Assembly: GCA_026002935.1 (NCBI GenBank)
Contig: BPGH01000001.1
Location: forward strand, 1,413,965-1,477,964
DNA from: Acidimicrobiia bacterium
Lineage (GTDB): Bacteria; Actinomycetota; Acidimicrobiia; IMCC26256; PALSA-610
DNA: 64,000 bases
Direction of reading: 5' to 3'
Part shown: positions 49,695-59,427 of the stretch, in pieces
Position numbering within the stretch: position 1 is the first letter of the stretch
How the letters are laid out: each line of letters opens with the position of its first letter
Translations under genes and position numbers: made by a program
Notes under the pieces: model-generated
Told to the model about the DNA's origin: nothing
What the model saw: the letters and a program-made list of their open reading frames with translations, nothing else
Databases searched by the model: none

Positions 49695-52452
49695 GTGACG
49701 CTCGACTCCTTCCGCTCCGCCGCGTCGCTCACCGTCGGCGACGACCGCTACCGCATCCACCGGCTCGACGCGGTGATCGACGACCCGCTGCGCCTCCCGT
49801 ACTCGCTGCGGATCCTGCTCGAGAACCTGCTGCGCCGCGAGGACGGTCGCGTTCGTGACGGCCGACGACATCCGGGCGCTCGCCGTCCTGCGACCGCGCG
49901 AGCGAGCACACCGGCACGGCGCGAGCTCGCGTTCATGCCGGCGCGCGTGCTGCTGCAGGACTTCACCGGCGTCCCCGCGTCGTCGACCTCGCCGCGATGC
50001 GCGACGGCGATCGTCGCGCTCGGCGGGCGACCCGGACCGGGTCAACCCGCTGATGCCCGTCGACCTCGTGATCGACCACTCCGTCCAGGTCGACGTGTAC
50101 GGCGCGGCCGACGCGTTCGCTCGCAACGCCGAGCTGGAGTACGAGCGCAACCGCGAGCGCTACACGTTCCTGCGGTGGGGCGCAGGCCGCCTTCGACAAC
50201 TTCCGGGTCGTGCCCGCCGCAACCGGCGATCGTGCCACCAGGTGAACCTCGAGTACCTGGCCACGGGTCGTGTGCCGCGACGCGCAATGGACGGCGGGGC
50301 CTACCCCGACACGCTCGTCGGCACCGACTCGCACACGACGATGGTCAACGGCCTGGGCGTGCTCGGCTGGGGGGTGGGCGGCATCGAGGCCGAGGCGGCG
50401 ATGCTCGGCCAGCCGCTGTTCGATGCTGCTGCCGACCGTCGTCGGCGTCGAAGCTCACGGGTCGGCTCCCCGCGCGGCGCGACCGCGACCGACCTCGTGC
50501 TCACCGTCACCGAGATGCTGCGCCGGCACGGCGTCGTCGGCAGTTCGTCGAGTTCTTCGGCGCCCGGGCTGGAGCACGCTGACCTCGCCGGACCGGGCGA
50601 CGATCGGCAACATGTGCGCCCGAGTACGGCGCCACGTGGCCGATCTTCCCCGTCGACGCGAGACGCTCGCTACCTGCGCGCGACCGGGCGGACCCGAGCA
50701 CGTGGCGCGCTCGTCGAGCGTACGCGAAGCGCGCAGGGCTTGTTCCGGACCCGGCCGCCCGCCCCGTACGCGAGGCTCGTGCTCGACCGTCGCAGGTGCA
50801 GCCTCGCTCGCGGGCCCGGTCGGACCGGGTCGCGCGGCCGCGCCCGCAGGTCGCGTGCCTTCGCGTCCGGGCGAGAGGCCGCGCCGCGGCGGCGCTCCCG
50901 CCGATCCGCAGAACGGGTCCAGGCGGCTCGGTCGCGCGCGGCCGGACCCGCGGCGCCGCGGAGGTCGCGGGCGGGTCGCCCGCGGCCCGCACCGGCCGAG
51001 CCGCGGTGGGCACGGCCGCTGGCGACGGCCGAGCTGGCCACGGGGCGTGGTGATCGCGGCGATCACGCAGCTGCACGAACACGTCGAACCCGTGCGTGAT
51101 GGTCGCCGCGGGCTGCTCGCCAGCAAGGCCGTCGAGCGCGGCCTGACCGTGCCAGCCGTGGGTGAAGACCAGCCTCGCGCCCGGGCTCGCGCGTCGTGAC
51201 CGACTACCTGCGAAGCGGTGCGGGCTCTGCTCGACGCTGGGCAGCTCGGCTTCTCACGTCGTCGGCTACGGCTGCACGACCTGCATCGGCAACAGCGGCC
51301 CGCTGCCCGGAGATCTGCGGCCGGCGATCGACGAGGGGTCGCTGTCGGTCGTCTCGGTGCTGCGCGGCAACCGCAACTTCGAGGGGCGGATCCACCCGCG
51401 ACGTGCGGCGAACTACCTCGCCTCGCCGCCGCTGGTCGTCGCGTACGCGCTCGCGGGCACCATGGACACGTCGACCTCGTGAACGAGCCGCTCGGCACCG
51501 GCGCCGACGGCGAGCCGGTGTACCTGCGCGACCTGTGGCCGTCGCAGGAGGAGGTCGGGAAGGTCGTCGCGAGCGTGATCGACGACCGAGATGTTCCGCA
51601 CCCGCTACGCGGCGATGTCTTCGACGGCGACGAGCGCTGGCGGGCGCTGCCCGCGCCGACGGGCGACCGGTACGCGTGGGACCCCGCGTCGACCTACATC
51701 CGCAAGCCGCCGTTCCTCGAGGGCATCGGCCGCGAGCGGCGCCGGTCGCCGACGTGGAGGGCGCCCGGGTGCTCGCCGTGCTCGGCGACAGCGTGACCAC
51801 CGACCACATCTCGCCGGCCGGGGCGATCCGTCGCGACAGCCCGGCGGCCCGCTGGCTGATCGAACACGGGGTCGAGCCGCGCGACTTCAACTCCTACGGC
51901 GCGCGCCGCGGCAACCACGAGGTGATGATGCGCGGGACGTTCGCGAACGTGCGCCTGCGCAACCGCCTCGCGCCCGGCACCGAGGGCGGCGTCACGCTGC
52001 ACCTCCCCGACGGCGAGCAGATGACGATCTACGACGCCGCGATGCGGTACGCCGACGAGGGGGTGCCGCTCGTCGTGCTCGCGGGCAAGGAGTACGGGTC
52101 GGGCAGCTCGCGCGACTGGGCGGCGAAGGGCTCCCGGCTGCTCGGCATCCGGGCCGTGATCGCCGAGTCGTTCGAGCGGATCCACCGCTCGAACCTCGTC
52201 GGGATGGGGGTGCTGCCGCTGCAGCTCCCCGACGGTCGGTCGGTCGCGTCGCTCGGCCTGACCGGGCACGAGGTGTTCTCGATCCACGGGCTCGCCGCGC
52301 TCGCCGCCGACGGGCCGCTGCCGCGCGAGGTCGTCGTGCGCGCCGGCGACGTCGAGTTCCGGGCGGTCGCCCGCATCGACACGCCGTTCGAGCGCGACGT
52401 GTTCCTCGGCGGCGGCATCCTGCCGTACACGCTGCGCCGCCTCGCGTCCTGA
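49695..52452 (+). pseudogene. acnA: Aconitate hydratase (AcnA type), many frameshifts
   Basis: The gene spans 2758 nt (about 919 codons), the expected length for AcnA. Recognisable blocks occur in changing frames: [26 protein letters not shown], '[12 protein letters not shown]', [20 protein letters not shown], the [4Fe-4S] site '[14 protein letters not shown]', 'NFEGRIHPR', and from about 51.77 kb an intact C-terminal domain ([14 protein letters not shown], '[14 protein letters not shown]'). Frame changes occur repeatedly between about 49.84 and 51.79 kb and involve single-base gains and losses outside long runs. Because every catalytic block remains and the enzyme is central to the TCA cycle, poor consensus quality is more likely than decay, unless a second aconitase exists. 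Confidence 0.85.
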
Positions 52453-52470
52453 CGGGCGGGGTGCGGCGGT

Positions 52471-53547
52471 TCAGTCGAGCGCCGCGAGCTCGACCGGCGC
52501 GCCGGTCGCGGCCGAGCGGTACGCGGCCTCGACGAGCGCGTGCGCCGCGAGCGCGTCCGCGAATCCCGGCGAGGCCGGCCGGCCCTGCGCGATCGCGCCG
52601 AGCCAGCCGCGCGCGGCGGGGTAGAGGTAGACCACGAAGTCGCGGCGGGGGAGCCCCATCGCGTCGAAGTGGCGTTCGCGCAGGGCCGCCACGTCGGCGC
52701 GGTCGGCCGGCTCGTCGGGGCGCTGGACCGACAGGCCGTCCTCGGGGGCGCCGACGAGGAAGTCGCTCGTCGCCTCGACCGACGCGTGCTCGCAGAACAC
52801 CTCGAAGCGGCGCTCCTCCCGGCCGCGCACGCCGTTGAAGACGGTCGTGAGCGCGCCGACCACCCCCGACGCGTGCTCGACCGTGCACACGGCGACGTCC
52901 TCGACGTCGTAGCCGAACCGGCGCCGGGTCTGCGCGTACACGCGGGTGACCGGCCCGAACACCCACGTGACGAGGTCGGCGCTGTGGATCGAGTGCTCGA
53001 GGAGCGCGCCGCCGCCCGCCTGCGCGCGGTCGGAACGCCAGGAGCTGTGGCCGGGCACGACGTCGCCGGTCGGCCAGAACTGGTCGTCGCGCAGGCTGTA
53101 CGCCATCGGCGCCCCGAGATCGCCGCGACCGAGCAGGTCGCGCAGCTCGAGCCAGATCGGGTGCCAGCGCGAGTGGAAGCCGACCTGGGTGACGGGCGCG
53201 GCCGCGGCGGCGAGCGCGCAGAGGTCGCGCACGGTCGGGAAGTCGGTCGCGAGGGGCTTCTCGCACAGGACGTGCTTGCCGGCGGCGAGCGCCCCGCGCA
53301 CGAGTCCGGGGTGCGTGGTGGTCGGGGAGGCGATCAGCACCGCGTCGACCTCGGGGTCGGCGATCACGGCGGCCGGGTCGGTGGTGGTGCGCTCGAACGG
53401 GCAGATGCGCGCGATCTCGGCGGCGGCCTCCGCCGACGGGTCGGCGGCGACGACGGGGCGGGCCGAGCCGTCCTGCGCGAGGAGGCGCAGCGCGTACGCG
53501 TGGCCCATGCCGATGCGCCCGCAGCCGATCTGCCCGACGCCGATCAC
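52471..53547 (-). CDS. Gfo/Idh/MocA family oxidoreductase
   Basis: A 358-residue NAD(P)-dependent sugar/inositol-type dehydrogenase. The Rossmann motif GVGQIGCGRIGMGHA and the EKP motif (CEKPLA) are intact; the C-terminal domain has the expected HSIHSADLVTWVFG with the catalytic His. The GTG is the first in-frame start at the Rossmann strand. It may act with the ROK kinase in sugar metabolism, though the genes are 3 kb apart and on separate transcripts. Confidence 0.9.
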   Translation of the reverse strand: MIGVGQIGCGRIGMGHAYALRLLAQDGSARPVVAADPSAEAAAEIARICPFERTTTDPAAVIADPEVDAVLIASPTTTHPGLVRGALAAGKHVLCEKPLATDFPTVRDLCALAAAAAPVTQVGFHSRWHPIWLELRDLLGRGDLGAPMAYSLRDDQFWPTGDVVPGHSSWRSDRAQAGGGALLEHSIHSADLVTWVFGPVTRVYAQTRRRFGYDVEDVAVCTVEHASGVVGALTTVFNGVRGREERRFEVFCEHASVEATSDFLVGAPEDGLSVQRPDEPADRADVAALRERHFDAMGLPRRDFVVYLYPAARGWLGAIAQGRPASPGFADALAAHALVEAAYRSAATGAPVELAALD

Positions 53548-53584
53548 CGGCGCATGCTGCCACGGCCGCGGCCGTGCGCGGGCG

Positions 53585-53750
53585 CGGTGCGCATCGTCGT
53601 GGCCCGGTCCCTCGTGGTGCGGCGTGGCGCGCCCCGGTGCGGAGGTTGCGCTGCGGTGCGGTGGGCTGGTGCGCCGTGCGGCTCGGCGCGGTGCAGTGCG
53701 GTCCGGTCGGGTCCCGTGTGGCGCGGTCCGGTGCGGCTCGGGTCAGCCGC
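53585..53750. repeat. G-rich low-complexity stretch with GGTGCGG-like repeats
   Basis: About 160 nt between the Gfo/Idh/MocA and Ddn-like genes holds many degenerate copies of GTGCGG/GCGGT with strong G over C skew on the + strand. It encodes no recognisable gene. The 3' end touches the C-terminus of the Ddn-like gene. Confidence 0.5.
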
Positions 53751-54312
53751 CGGTGCGGTCGCCGGGGCCGGGCGGCCCGACGGCGGGCCCCCCGACCGGA
53801 CCGCGCTCGAGGAGGAGCACCGGGATCGTCCGGTCGGTGATGCGCCGCTCGTAGGCGGCGTAGCCGGCGTAGACCCGCTTGGCCGTGGCCATCACCCGGG
53901 CGTGCTCCGCGGCGGTCGCCGCCCGCGCCCGGACCCGCACGGTGCGGCCGCGGTAGCGAACCTCGGCGTCCGGGTGCGCGCGCAGGTTCGCGTACCAGGC
54001 GGGCGCACGCGGCCCGCCGAAGTTGGTGCCGACGAGTGCGAGCGCGTCGCCGTCGGGGATCGCGGCGAGCGGTGTGGTGCGGGCCCGGCCGGTGCGCGCG
54101 CCGGTGGTGGTCACGAGCACGGTCGGCAGCCCGGCGGCGACCTCGGCGACCGTGCGCCCGCCGGCGACGCGGGCGAGCGCGCGGTCGACGCGGGGCGCGA
54201 TCGCCGAGAACAGCCGGGCCCCGACGCGGCTGGACGCGAACCGCCGCACCGCACGCTGCGCAAGGTTCGGCCTCCGGTGCCGGTACCCCAGCTCGTCCGC
54301 GAGCGACGCCAT
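53743..54312 (-). CDS. Nitroreductase/quinone reductase of the deazaflavin-dependent (Ddn) family
   Basis: A 189-residue split-barrel protein of the F420H2-dependent quinone/nitro reductase family (Ddn-like, PF04075). Diagnostic stretches: VLVTTTGARTGRARTTPLAA and GGPRAPAWYANLRAHPDAEV. The last 15-20 residues are Gly/Pro rich and run into a G-rich repeat, so the true C-terminus may be short of any fold. It lies alone upstream of the tRNA. The presence of this family suggests F420 biosynthesis in the organism. Confidence 0.85.
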   Translation of the reverse strand: MASLADELGYRHRRPNLAQRAVRRFASSRVGARLFSAIAPRVDRALARVAGGRTVAEVAAGLPTVLVTTTGARTGRARTTPLAAIPDGDALALVGTNFGGPRAPAWYANLRAHPDAEVRYRGRTVRVRARAATAAEHARVMATAKRVYAGYAAYERRITDRTIPVLLLERGPVGGPAVGPPGPGDRTGG

Positions 54313-54446
54313 CGGCGCGCGAGCGTAGGGGTCAGCCGTCCGCAGCCGGTCTACCGGCGGGGGTCACCGTCGGGCGGCACGTCCGGCACGCGCGCCGGCC
54401 GGGGCCTCCGTGCCCCCGGCCCGTGCGGATCGCCCGCGCCACCGGG

Positions 54447-54519
54447 CGCCCCCGGCAGGATTCGAACCTGCGACACGCGGTTTAGGAAACCGCTGCTCTC
54501 TCCCCTGAGCTACGAGGGC
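54447..54519 (-). tRNA. tRNA-Arg (anticodon CCT)
   Basis: Folds as a full 73-nt cloverleaf: acceptor GCCCTCG/CGGGGGC (one G-U), D stem GCTC/GAGC, anticodon stem GCGGT/ACCGC with loop TTCCTAA (anticodon CCT), 5-nt variable loop and T stem GCAGG/CCTGC with TTCGAAT. The discriminator is G and CCA is not encoded. Confidence 0.95.
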
Positions 54520-54819
54520 GGGACTCCCGCGGAACGTTCCGCGGGATGCACCGCATACTGTGCCAGCTCGCGGCCCGGTGCGGCTGCAGTGGCCTCCCCG
54601 TTGCCGCGCAGTGACGCCCGGTGGTTCGGACGCCGGTGACGGACGTCGACCTTCTCGGGCCCACGGTCACCGATCTCGATCGGGCCGCGCCGCCGGCGTA
54701 CCCTGCCCCTCGCCCCCAGCGGTCACGGCCGCACGCACGAGGTGCCGTCGCGCGGCCCCGCGCGTCGGGCCGGGCGCCCCGCTGCGGGCACGCGCGGGAC
54801 GGGCGCGCACCTCGCCTCG
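54520..54819. other. Non-coding gap upstream of tRNA-Arg
   Basis: A 300-nt stretch with no credible gene. The ORFs listed across it are shadows with proline/arginine-rich translation and no family signals. It must hold the tRNA promoter; no clear consensus was seen. No tRNA-end repeat suggesting an integrated element was found. Confidence 0.5.
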
Positions 54820-55407
54820 TCAGCCGACCCGCGTCGCCGCGAGGTACCCGGCGCCACGCGGCGAGAGCCGGTAGCCGACCTCCAGGCTGTGGGTGAGCCC
54901 GAGCTCCTTCAGCTTGCGCACCGCCGCCTTGAACGGCGCACGCTCCCAGCCGAGCGTGCCGGCCAGGTCGGCGGCGCGGGTCCCGGGGTGCCGCTCGATC
55001 GCCGCCAGCACCGCCGCGGTCCACGGCCCGCGCGGGCTCGCCCGGTCCAGCCGTTCGAGCCGGCGGGCGATCGCGGCGACGTCGCCGGCGGTCAACGCGT
55101 CGTCGGCCGCGAGCACGGCGCGCGGGTCGGGCTCGTCGACGCGGTGGAACCGCACCCGGTACACGGTGTCGCCCGCACCGGCGCGCAGGTCGGCGGCGAG
55201 CGCCCCGGCGCTCGGGTAGCCGGCGCGGCGCGCGTCGGCCCGGCCGATCGCCTCGACCCGCACGAGGTCGACCGCGTCGACCTCGACCAGCCCGGCGGGC
55301 GTGCGGTAGCGGCGGCCGGCGACGACCTGGGGGCGCTTCCAGCGCCGGAACGTCACGGTGATCGTCCCGTCGGCCAGGCCCGACCAGAACCGCCGCGCGA
55401 ACAGCAC
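54820..55407 (-). CDS. Hypothetical protein with PUA/ASCH-like N-terminus and winged-helix C-terminus
   Basis: A 195-residue protein. The first half (MLFARRFWSGLADGTITVTFRRWKRPQVVAGRRYRTPAG) resembles an ASCH/PUA-like domain; the second half reads as a winged helix (AAVLAAIERHPGTRAADLAGTLGWERAPFKAAVRKLKELGL). Such proteins are widespread in actinobacteria without assigned function, possibly nucleic-acid binding. GTG start, single gene, 97 nt downstream of the siderophore operon end. Confidence 0.75.
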   Translation of the reverse strand: MLFARRFWSGLADGTITVTFRRWKRPQVVAGRRYRTPAGLVEVDAVDLVRVEAIGRADARRAGYPSAGALAADLRAGAGDTVYRVRFHRVDEPDPRAVLAADDALTAGDVAAIARRLERLDRASPRGPWTAAVLAAIERHPGTRAADLAGTLGWERAPFKAAVRKLKELGLTHSLEVGYRLSPRGAGYLAATRVG

Positions 55408-55504
55408 CCGGGCAGCGTACGGCCCGCCGGTGCGCGCCGCGTCGGACCGCGGCCGCCGCAGCCGCGCCGACGGCCCACCCGGGGTCGCACCCGCGCGGCC
55501 CCGC

Positions 55505-56500
55505 TCACACCACGTCGGCGCGTGCGGCCCCGATCGTCGCGGCCATCCCGGCCACCGCGGCGGCGAACCCCTGGGGGCTGAGCACCGTCTCGGCGTTCCA
55601 CGGACCGACCTGGCCCGCCGCGACCGCCGGCAGGCGGGTCCAGGTCGGGAACCGGGTCAGCTCGTCGGGCTGCAGGCTCGACGGTCGGCGGTCGTGCAGG
55701 ATCACGTCGGCGGGGTACCGGCCGGCCTGCTCCCAGCTCAGCATCTCGAAATAGTCGTCGGGGCCGCCGGCCTCCACGATGTCGAGACCGAGCCGGCGGT
55801 ACTCGAGCAGGTCGGGGAAATCGTCGGCCTTCGCGACCCACAGACCGTCCTCGTTCGCGTAGGTGAACATCGCGACGAGCCCGGGCTTCGCGTCGATTGC
55901 CGCGCGCAACGACTCGGTTGCGGACTCCAGTTCCTCGCGGGCCGCGACGAGCGCCGGTGCGTCCAGGTCGGCGCCGAGCGCACCGGCGAGGCGTTCGTAC
56001 CCGAGGATGATCTCGGGGGCCGGCGCGCCGTAGCCGCGCACTGCGACGTACGGCGCGATCTCCTCGACCCGCGGGAGCTGCTCGTCGGTGAGCGGCCACG
56101 GGTCGAGGCCCGACGGCCCGCCCTGCAGTACGACCAGGTCGGGCGCGAGCGCGGCGAGCGCTTCGAGGTCGACCTCCTCCTCACCCAGGTGCTCGACCGC
56201 GGCGACGTCGATCGAACCCGCCGCCGCGACCGCTTCGCCGTCGGCGTCGAACAGGGTCCCGAACACGCCGACCGACTCGACGCCGAGGTCCCAGAGCGCG
56301 GCCGCGGTGCCGACGTACGCCGCGATGCGCGCCGGGCGTTCGGGCAACGACACGCTGCGCCCCAGGTCGTCGGTGAAGGTCCAGCGGCCGCCGCCCGCCG
56401 GGGAGGCGTCGCGGGCGCCGTCGTCTCCACCGCAACCGGACGCGACCCACAGCGCGGCTGCGCCCATCCCGATCAGGTACTCGCGGCGGGTCAGGGTCAT
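55505..56500 (-). CDS. Iron-siderophore ABC substrate-binding protein, Tat-type lipoprotein
   Basis: A 331-residue FecB/FepB-class (Peripla_BP_2) binding protein. The N-terminus TRREYLIGMGAAALW matches a twin-arginine signal, followed by lipobox ASGC (Cys23), so it is probably a Tat-exported lipoprotein. Family segments: 'GRSVSLPERPARIAAY', 'EEVDLEALAALAPDLVVLQ' and 'SWEQAGRYPADVILHD'. It is the last gene of the IdeR-controlled minus-strand operon and one of three binding proteins there. Confidence 0.9.
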   Translation of the reverse strand: MTLTRREYLIGMGAAALWVASGCGGDDGARDASPAGGGRWTFTDDLGRSVSLPERPARIAAYVGTAAALWDLGVESVGVFGTLFDADGEAVAAAGSIDVAAVEHLGEEEVDLEALAALAPDLVVLQGGPSGLDPWPLTDEQLPRVEEIAPYVAVRGYGAPAPEIILGYERLAGALGADLDAPALVAAREELESATESLRAAIDAKPGLVAMFTYANEDGLWVAKADDFPDLLEYRRLGLDIVEAGGPDDYFEMLSWEQAGRYPADVILHDRRPSSLQPDELTRFPTWTRLPAVAAGQVGPWNAETVLSPQGFAAAVAGMAATIGAARADVV

Positions 56501-56516
56501 CGGTGCACGCTCCTCT

Positions 56517-57497
56517 TCACGTGGCGGCCGCCTCGAGGGCGGGCCGCAGGCGGTCCAGTGAGTAGGGGATCGAGAGGGGGCTCGGCGTGTTGAGCCCGGA
56601 GATCGACGCGAGGTCGAGGAGCGCGACCGCCCCCGACCGCACCGCCGGCAGGTCCGCGAAGCCCGGGATCGTGTCGGGGTCGGCGCCGTTGGTCAGCAGC
56701 ACGAGCAGGTCGGAGTCGAGCTCACCGATCCGCTCGAGGCTCAGCTCGACGCGGCCCGACGCCCCGCCGGCCAGCGCGAGCAGCTCGGGGTCGATCTCCA
56801 TGCCGAGCGAGGCGAACAGCTCGCTCGCGCCGTCGTCGGGATCCGCGACCACGTAGATCGCGTCGCCCGGGACATAGTTCGCGAGCGCGTATGTCCGGCC
56901 CTCCAGGCCCGGCAGCTCGCGCCGCAGCGCCTCGACGCGCCGGTCCGCCTCGTCCACCAGGCGCCGGGCGCCCGCCTCGTCGCGCAGGACCTGGCCCGCG
57001 ACCGACGCGATGTCCTGCCAGCGGTCCACTTGCTCGTCGCCGAGCAGTGGGATCGTCGGTGCGATCTGCGACAGGCGCTCGTAGTCCTGCTCGCCCTGCG
57101 CGAACCAGGTGATGACGATCAGGTCAGGGTCGAGCGCCGCGACCGCTTCGAACGGGATCGTCGAGTCGGTGACGGCGATCCCCTCGACCTCGGCGGGGAT
57201 CCGGTCCTGCCACGGCCACCGACCGTCCGGCGCGCTCGGGTCGAGCGCGGCGCCCACCAGCGGCGCGTCGAGCGCGACGAGGACGTCGGTCCACTGGTTG
57301 TCGAGCGACACGATCCGCCGGGGTGGTGCCTCGACCGTGGTCGTCCCGTAGCGGTGCTCGACGGTCACCGGCCCGGCGGCCGCGCCACCACCGGTCGTGG
57401 ATGGCGTGGGGTCCGCGTCGCCGTCGCCACCGCCGCACGCGCCGAGTGCGGCCAGTGCGACGACGACGGCGGCGGTTGCCGCAATCCGACGCATCAT
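56517..57497 (-). CDS. Iron-siderophore ABC substrate-binding lipoprotein
   Basis: A 326-residue Peripla_BP_2 protein. Sec signal with lipobox LGAC (Cys21) and a Gly/Thr-rich linker; fold markers 'TVEAPPRRIVSLDNQWTDVLVALD', 'VAALDPDLIVITWF' and 'ADPDDGASELFASLGMEI'. Two ATGs are adjacent; the first overlaps the stop of the alpha/beta hydrolase gene. The sequence differs clearly from the two other binding proteins in this operon, suggesting separate ligands. Confidence 0.9.
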   Translation of the reverse strand: MMRRIAATAAVVVALAALGACGGGDGDADPTPSTTGGGAAAGPVTVEHRYGTTTVEAPPRRIVSLDNQWTDVLVALDAPLVGAALDPSAPDGRWPWQDRIPAEVEGIAVTDSTIPFEAVAALDPDLIVITWFAQGEQDYERLSQIAPTIPLLGDEQVDRWQDIASVAGQVLRDEAGARRLVDEADRRVEALRRELPGLEGRTYALANYVPGDAIYVVADPDDGASELFASLGMEIDPELLALAGGASGRVELSLERIGELDSDLLVLLTNGADPDTIPGFADLPAVRSGAVALLDLASISGLNTPSPLSIPYSLDRLRPALEAAAT

Positions 57498-58348
57498 GAC
57501 GGGTTCGCCTCCTCCTCGATCAGGTCGATGATCCGCAGCACCTCGTCGGCGACGAGTTGCGGTTCGGTGAGCGGCACGAGATGGCCCGAGCGGGTCGCCG
57601 AGACGTGCCGTCCCTGCGGGAACGACGCAGCGCGGGCGCGGTGCGCCGCCACCAGCGCGTCGCGCCGCCCGCGCCCCGGGCGCGACGAACGCATGCCCGA
57701 CACGACCGTGACCGGCACGTCGGGACACGGCGGGGGCGACGCCGCGAGCACGCGCAGTTCGGCGATCGACGGCGCGAGCTCGGCGCGGTAGGCGCGTGCG
57801 TGCGCGGCGGATCCCTCGACGAGACGGACGCGTGCCGCGGCCTCGGTCGGCAGTGCCCGCGCCGACGCCCACACCGCCATCCGCAACGCACCGATTCGAG
57901 CGAGCGCGGGGAGCGCCGCAAGGAACCACCGCGTCTGCAGCGCCGCCACGCGCGAGAAGAACCGGTCGCAGCCCTCGTCCGTCGCGTCGACGAGCACCAG
58001 TCCGCCGACACGCTCGGCAGCCGCAGCCGCCGCGCACCGCACGATCGGCCCGCCCCAGCTGTGCCCGACCAACACGAACGGCCCGTCGCCGAGGTGGTCG
58101 AGCAGATCCACGAGGTCGCCGGCGAGCCGCGCGAGCGTGCGCGGCCGGGGGTCGGGTGAGGACCCGCCCAGGCCGGCGCGGTCGTAGACGACGGCGGTCG
58201 CCCGGACTGCGACCCGCGGCACGACGGCGCCCCACCACGCCCCGCACGCGCCCATGCCCGACTCGAACACGACCGTCGGGCGGCGCGCCCCGTGCCGCTC
58301 CACGTGCAGCGCCCGCCCGTCGCGTGTCGTCACGGTGGTCACGGTCAC
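57494..58348 (-). CDS. Alpha/beta hydrolase in the siderophore operon
   Basis: A 284-residue alpha/beta hydrolase with the nucleophile elbow VGHSWGG (Ser97), oxyanion 'ESGMGACGAWW' and C-terminal 'HVSATRSGHLVPLTEP' for the catalytic His. There is no signal peptide. It lies between two binding-protein genes and overlaps both (4 nt each). Its place suggests that it opens an imported ferric siderophore, as esterases of the Fes/IroE type do, though by sequence it is an ordinary hydrolase. The start is the GTG at the GTGA overlap; two further GTGs follow in frame. Confidence 0.87.
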   Translation of the reverse strand: MTVTTVTTRDGRALHVERHGARRPTVVFESGMGACGAWWGAVVPRVAVRATAVVYDRAGLGGSSPDPRPRTLARLAGDLVDLLDHLGDGPFVLVGHSWGGPIVRCAAAAAAERVGGLVLVDATDEGCDRFFSRVAALQTRWFLAALPALARIGALRMAVWASARALPTEAAARVRLVEGSAAHARAYRAELAPSIAELRVLAASPPPCPDVPVTVVSGMRSSRPGRGRRDALVAAHRARAASFPQGRHVSATRSGHLVPLTEPQLVADEVLRIIDLIEEEANPS

Positions 58349-59370
58349 GGTGCGACGTCCGTGCGGGCGCGCGCCACGTCGGCCGCGAGCCGGTCGAGCA
58401 GACGCGCGAAGTTCCGGTAGCCGTACGCGGGGGCGGCGTCCCACGGCGCGAGCTGCCCGGCCTCCACGGCGGGGAGGCGACGCGCGCTCGGGGGGAGGAA
58501 CGCGAGGATGTCGTCGATCGTGCCGCCGCGCGAGTCCGCGAGGATCAGGTCGGCCGGATACTTGCCGGCCGCTTCCCAGCTCAGGGTCTCCCAGAAGCCG
58601 CCGCTCGTCGGGTGGTCCTCGGGAATCGCGAGGTCGAGGCCCAGTGACCGGTAGTAGCTGAGGTCGGGCCAGCCCGGCGGCCACGCGACGTACAGCTCGT
58701 TCGGGCTGCCGGAGGCGGCGACGGCCTGGAGGCCGGGCTTGGCCGCGAGCGTCGACCCGAGCCGCGCCGAGGCCGCCTCGAACTCCGCGCGCGCGGTGGC
58801 GATCCGGTCGGCATCGGCACCGAGAGACGCCGCGAGCTCGGCGATCCTCGCGAGCGGCTCCGTCACCGGCCGGTCGTCGAGCCGGATGCCGACGATCGGC
58901 GCGATCGCCTCCAGCTCGTCGAGCGTCGCGTCCTCGACGCCCCAGTAGCGATCGTCGTCCCACATCGCGGTGACGATCACGTCGGGGTGGAGCGCCGCGA
59001 GCTTCTCGACGCCGATGTGGCCGTGGACCTCGCCGAGGGAAGTGAAGTCGTCGGGGTCGGCGATGCCGAGGGAGGGGTCGGTGCTGCCGTCGGCACGTCG
59101 CAGCGGACCGAAGACGCCGTCGGCCACGACGCCGAGTTCCCAGAGGGCGCCCGCGACGACGCTCTGGGCGACGACGACGACGGGTGTGCGGTCGAGTTCG
59201 ACCGTGCCGCCCCGTCCGTCGGGGAACGACCAGCCCGCAGCGGGTCGGTCGTCGGTCGCCCCGCCGGTCGCGTCGGATCCGCCCGCCCCGCCGCAGGCGG
59301 CGGCCGGGATGACCGTCGCGAGCGCGAGCACGAGAACGGTCCGCACTCGCGGGGCACTGGACTGCGGCAT
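58345..59370 (-). CDS. Iron-siderophore ABC substrate-binding lipoprotein
   Basis: A 341-residue Peripla_BP_2 protein. Lipobox-like PAAAC (Cys26) ends the signal. Family segments: 'GRGGTVELDRTPVVVVAQSVVAGALWELG', 'GVEKLAALHPDVIVTAMWDD' and 'SWEAAGKYPADLILAD', close in layout to the protein at 55505 and less so to the one at 56517. It is the first gene of the minus-strand operon; its promoter shares the 59371-59479 region with the permease operon and its IdeR-like box. Confidence 0.9.
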   Translation of the reverse strand: MPQSSAPRVRTVLVLALATVIPAAACGGAGGSDATGGATDDRPAAGWSFPDGRGGTVELDRTPVVVVAQSVVAGALWELGVVADGVFGPLRRADGSTDPSLGIADPDDFTSLGEVHGHIGVEKLAALHPDVIVTAMWDDDRYWGVEDATLDELEAIAPIVGIRLDDRPVTEPLARIAELAASLGADADRIATARAEFEAASARLGSTLAAKPGLQAVAASGSPNELYVAWPPGWPDLSYYRSLGLDLAIPEDHPTSGGFWETLSWEAAGKYPADLILADSRGGTIDDILAFLPPSARRLPAVEAGQLAPWDAAPAYGYRNFARLLDRLAADVARARTDVAP

Positions 59371-59427
59371 GTTCGACTCCGGTCGGGGTGTCGGGCAACC
59401 GGGCTGGGATCGGCCCGCGCCGTCGGA

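Noticed and set aside
54447-54519. tRNA-Arg as an integration site of a mobile element
   Set aside because: No integrase, no direct repeat of the tRNA 3' end and no mobile genes in the surrounding sequence were seen.
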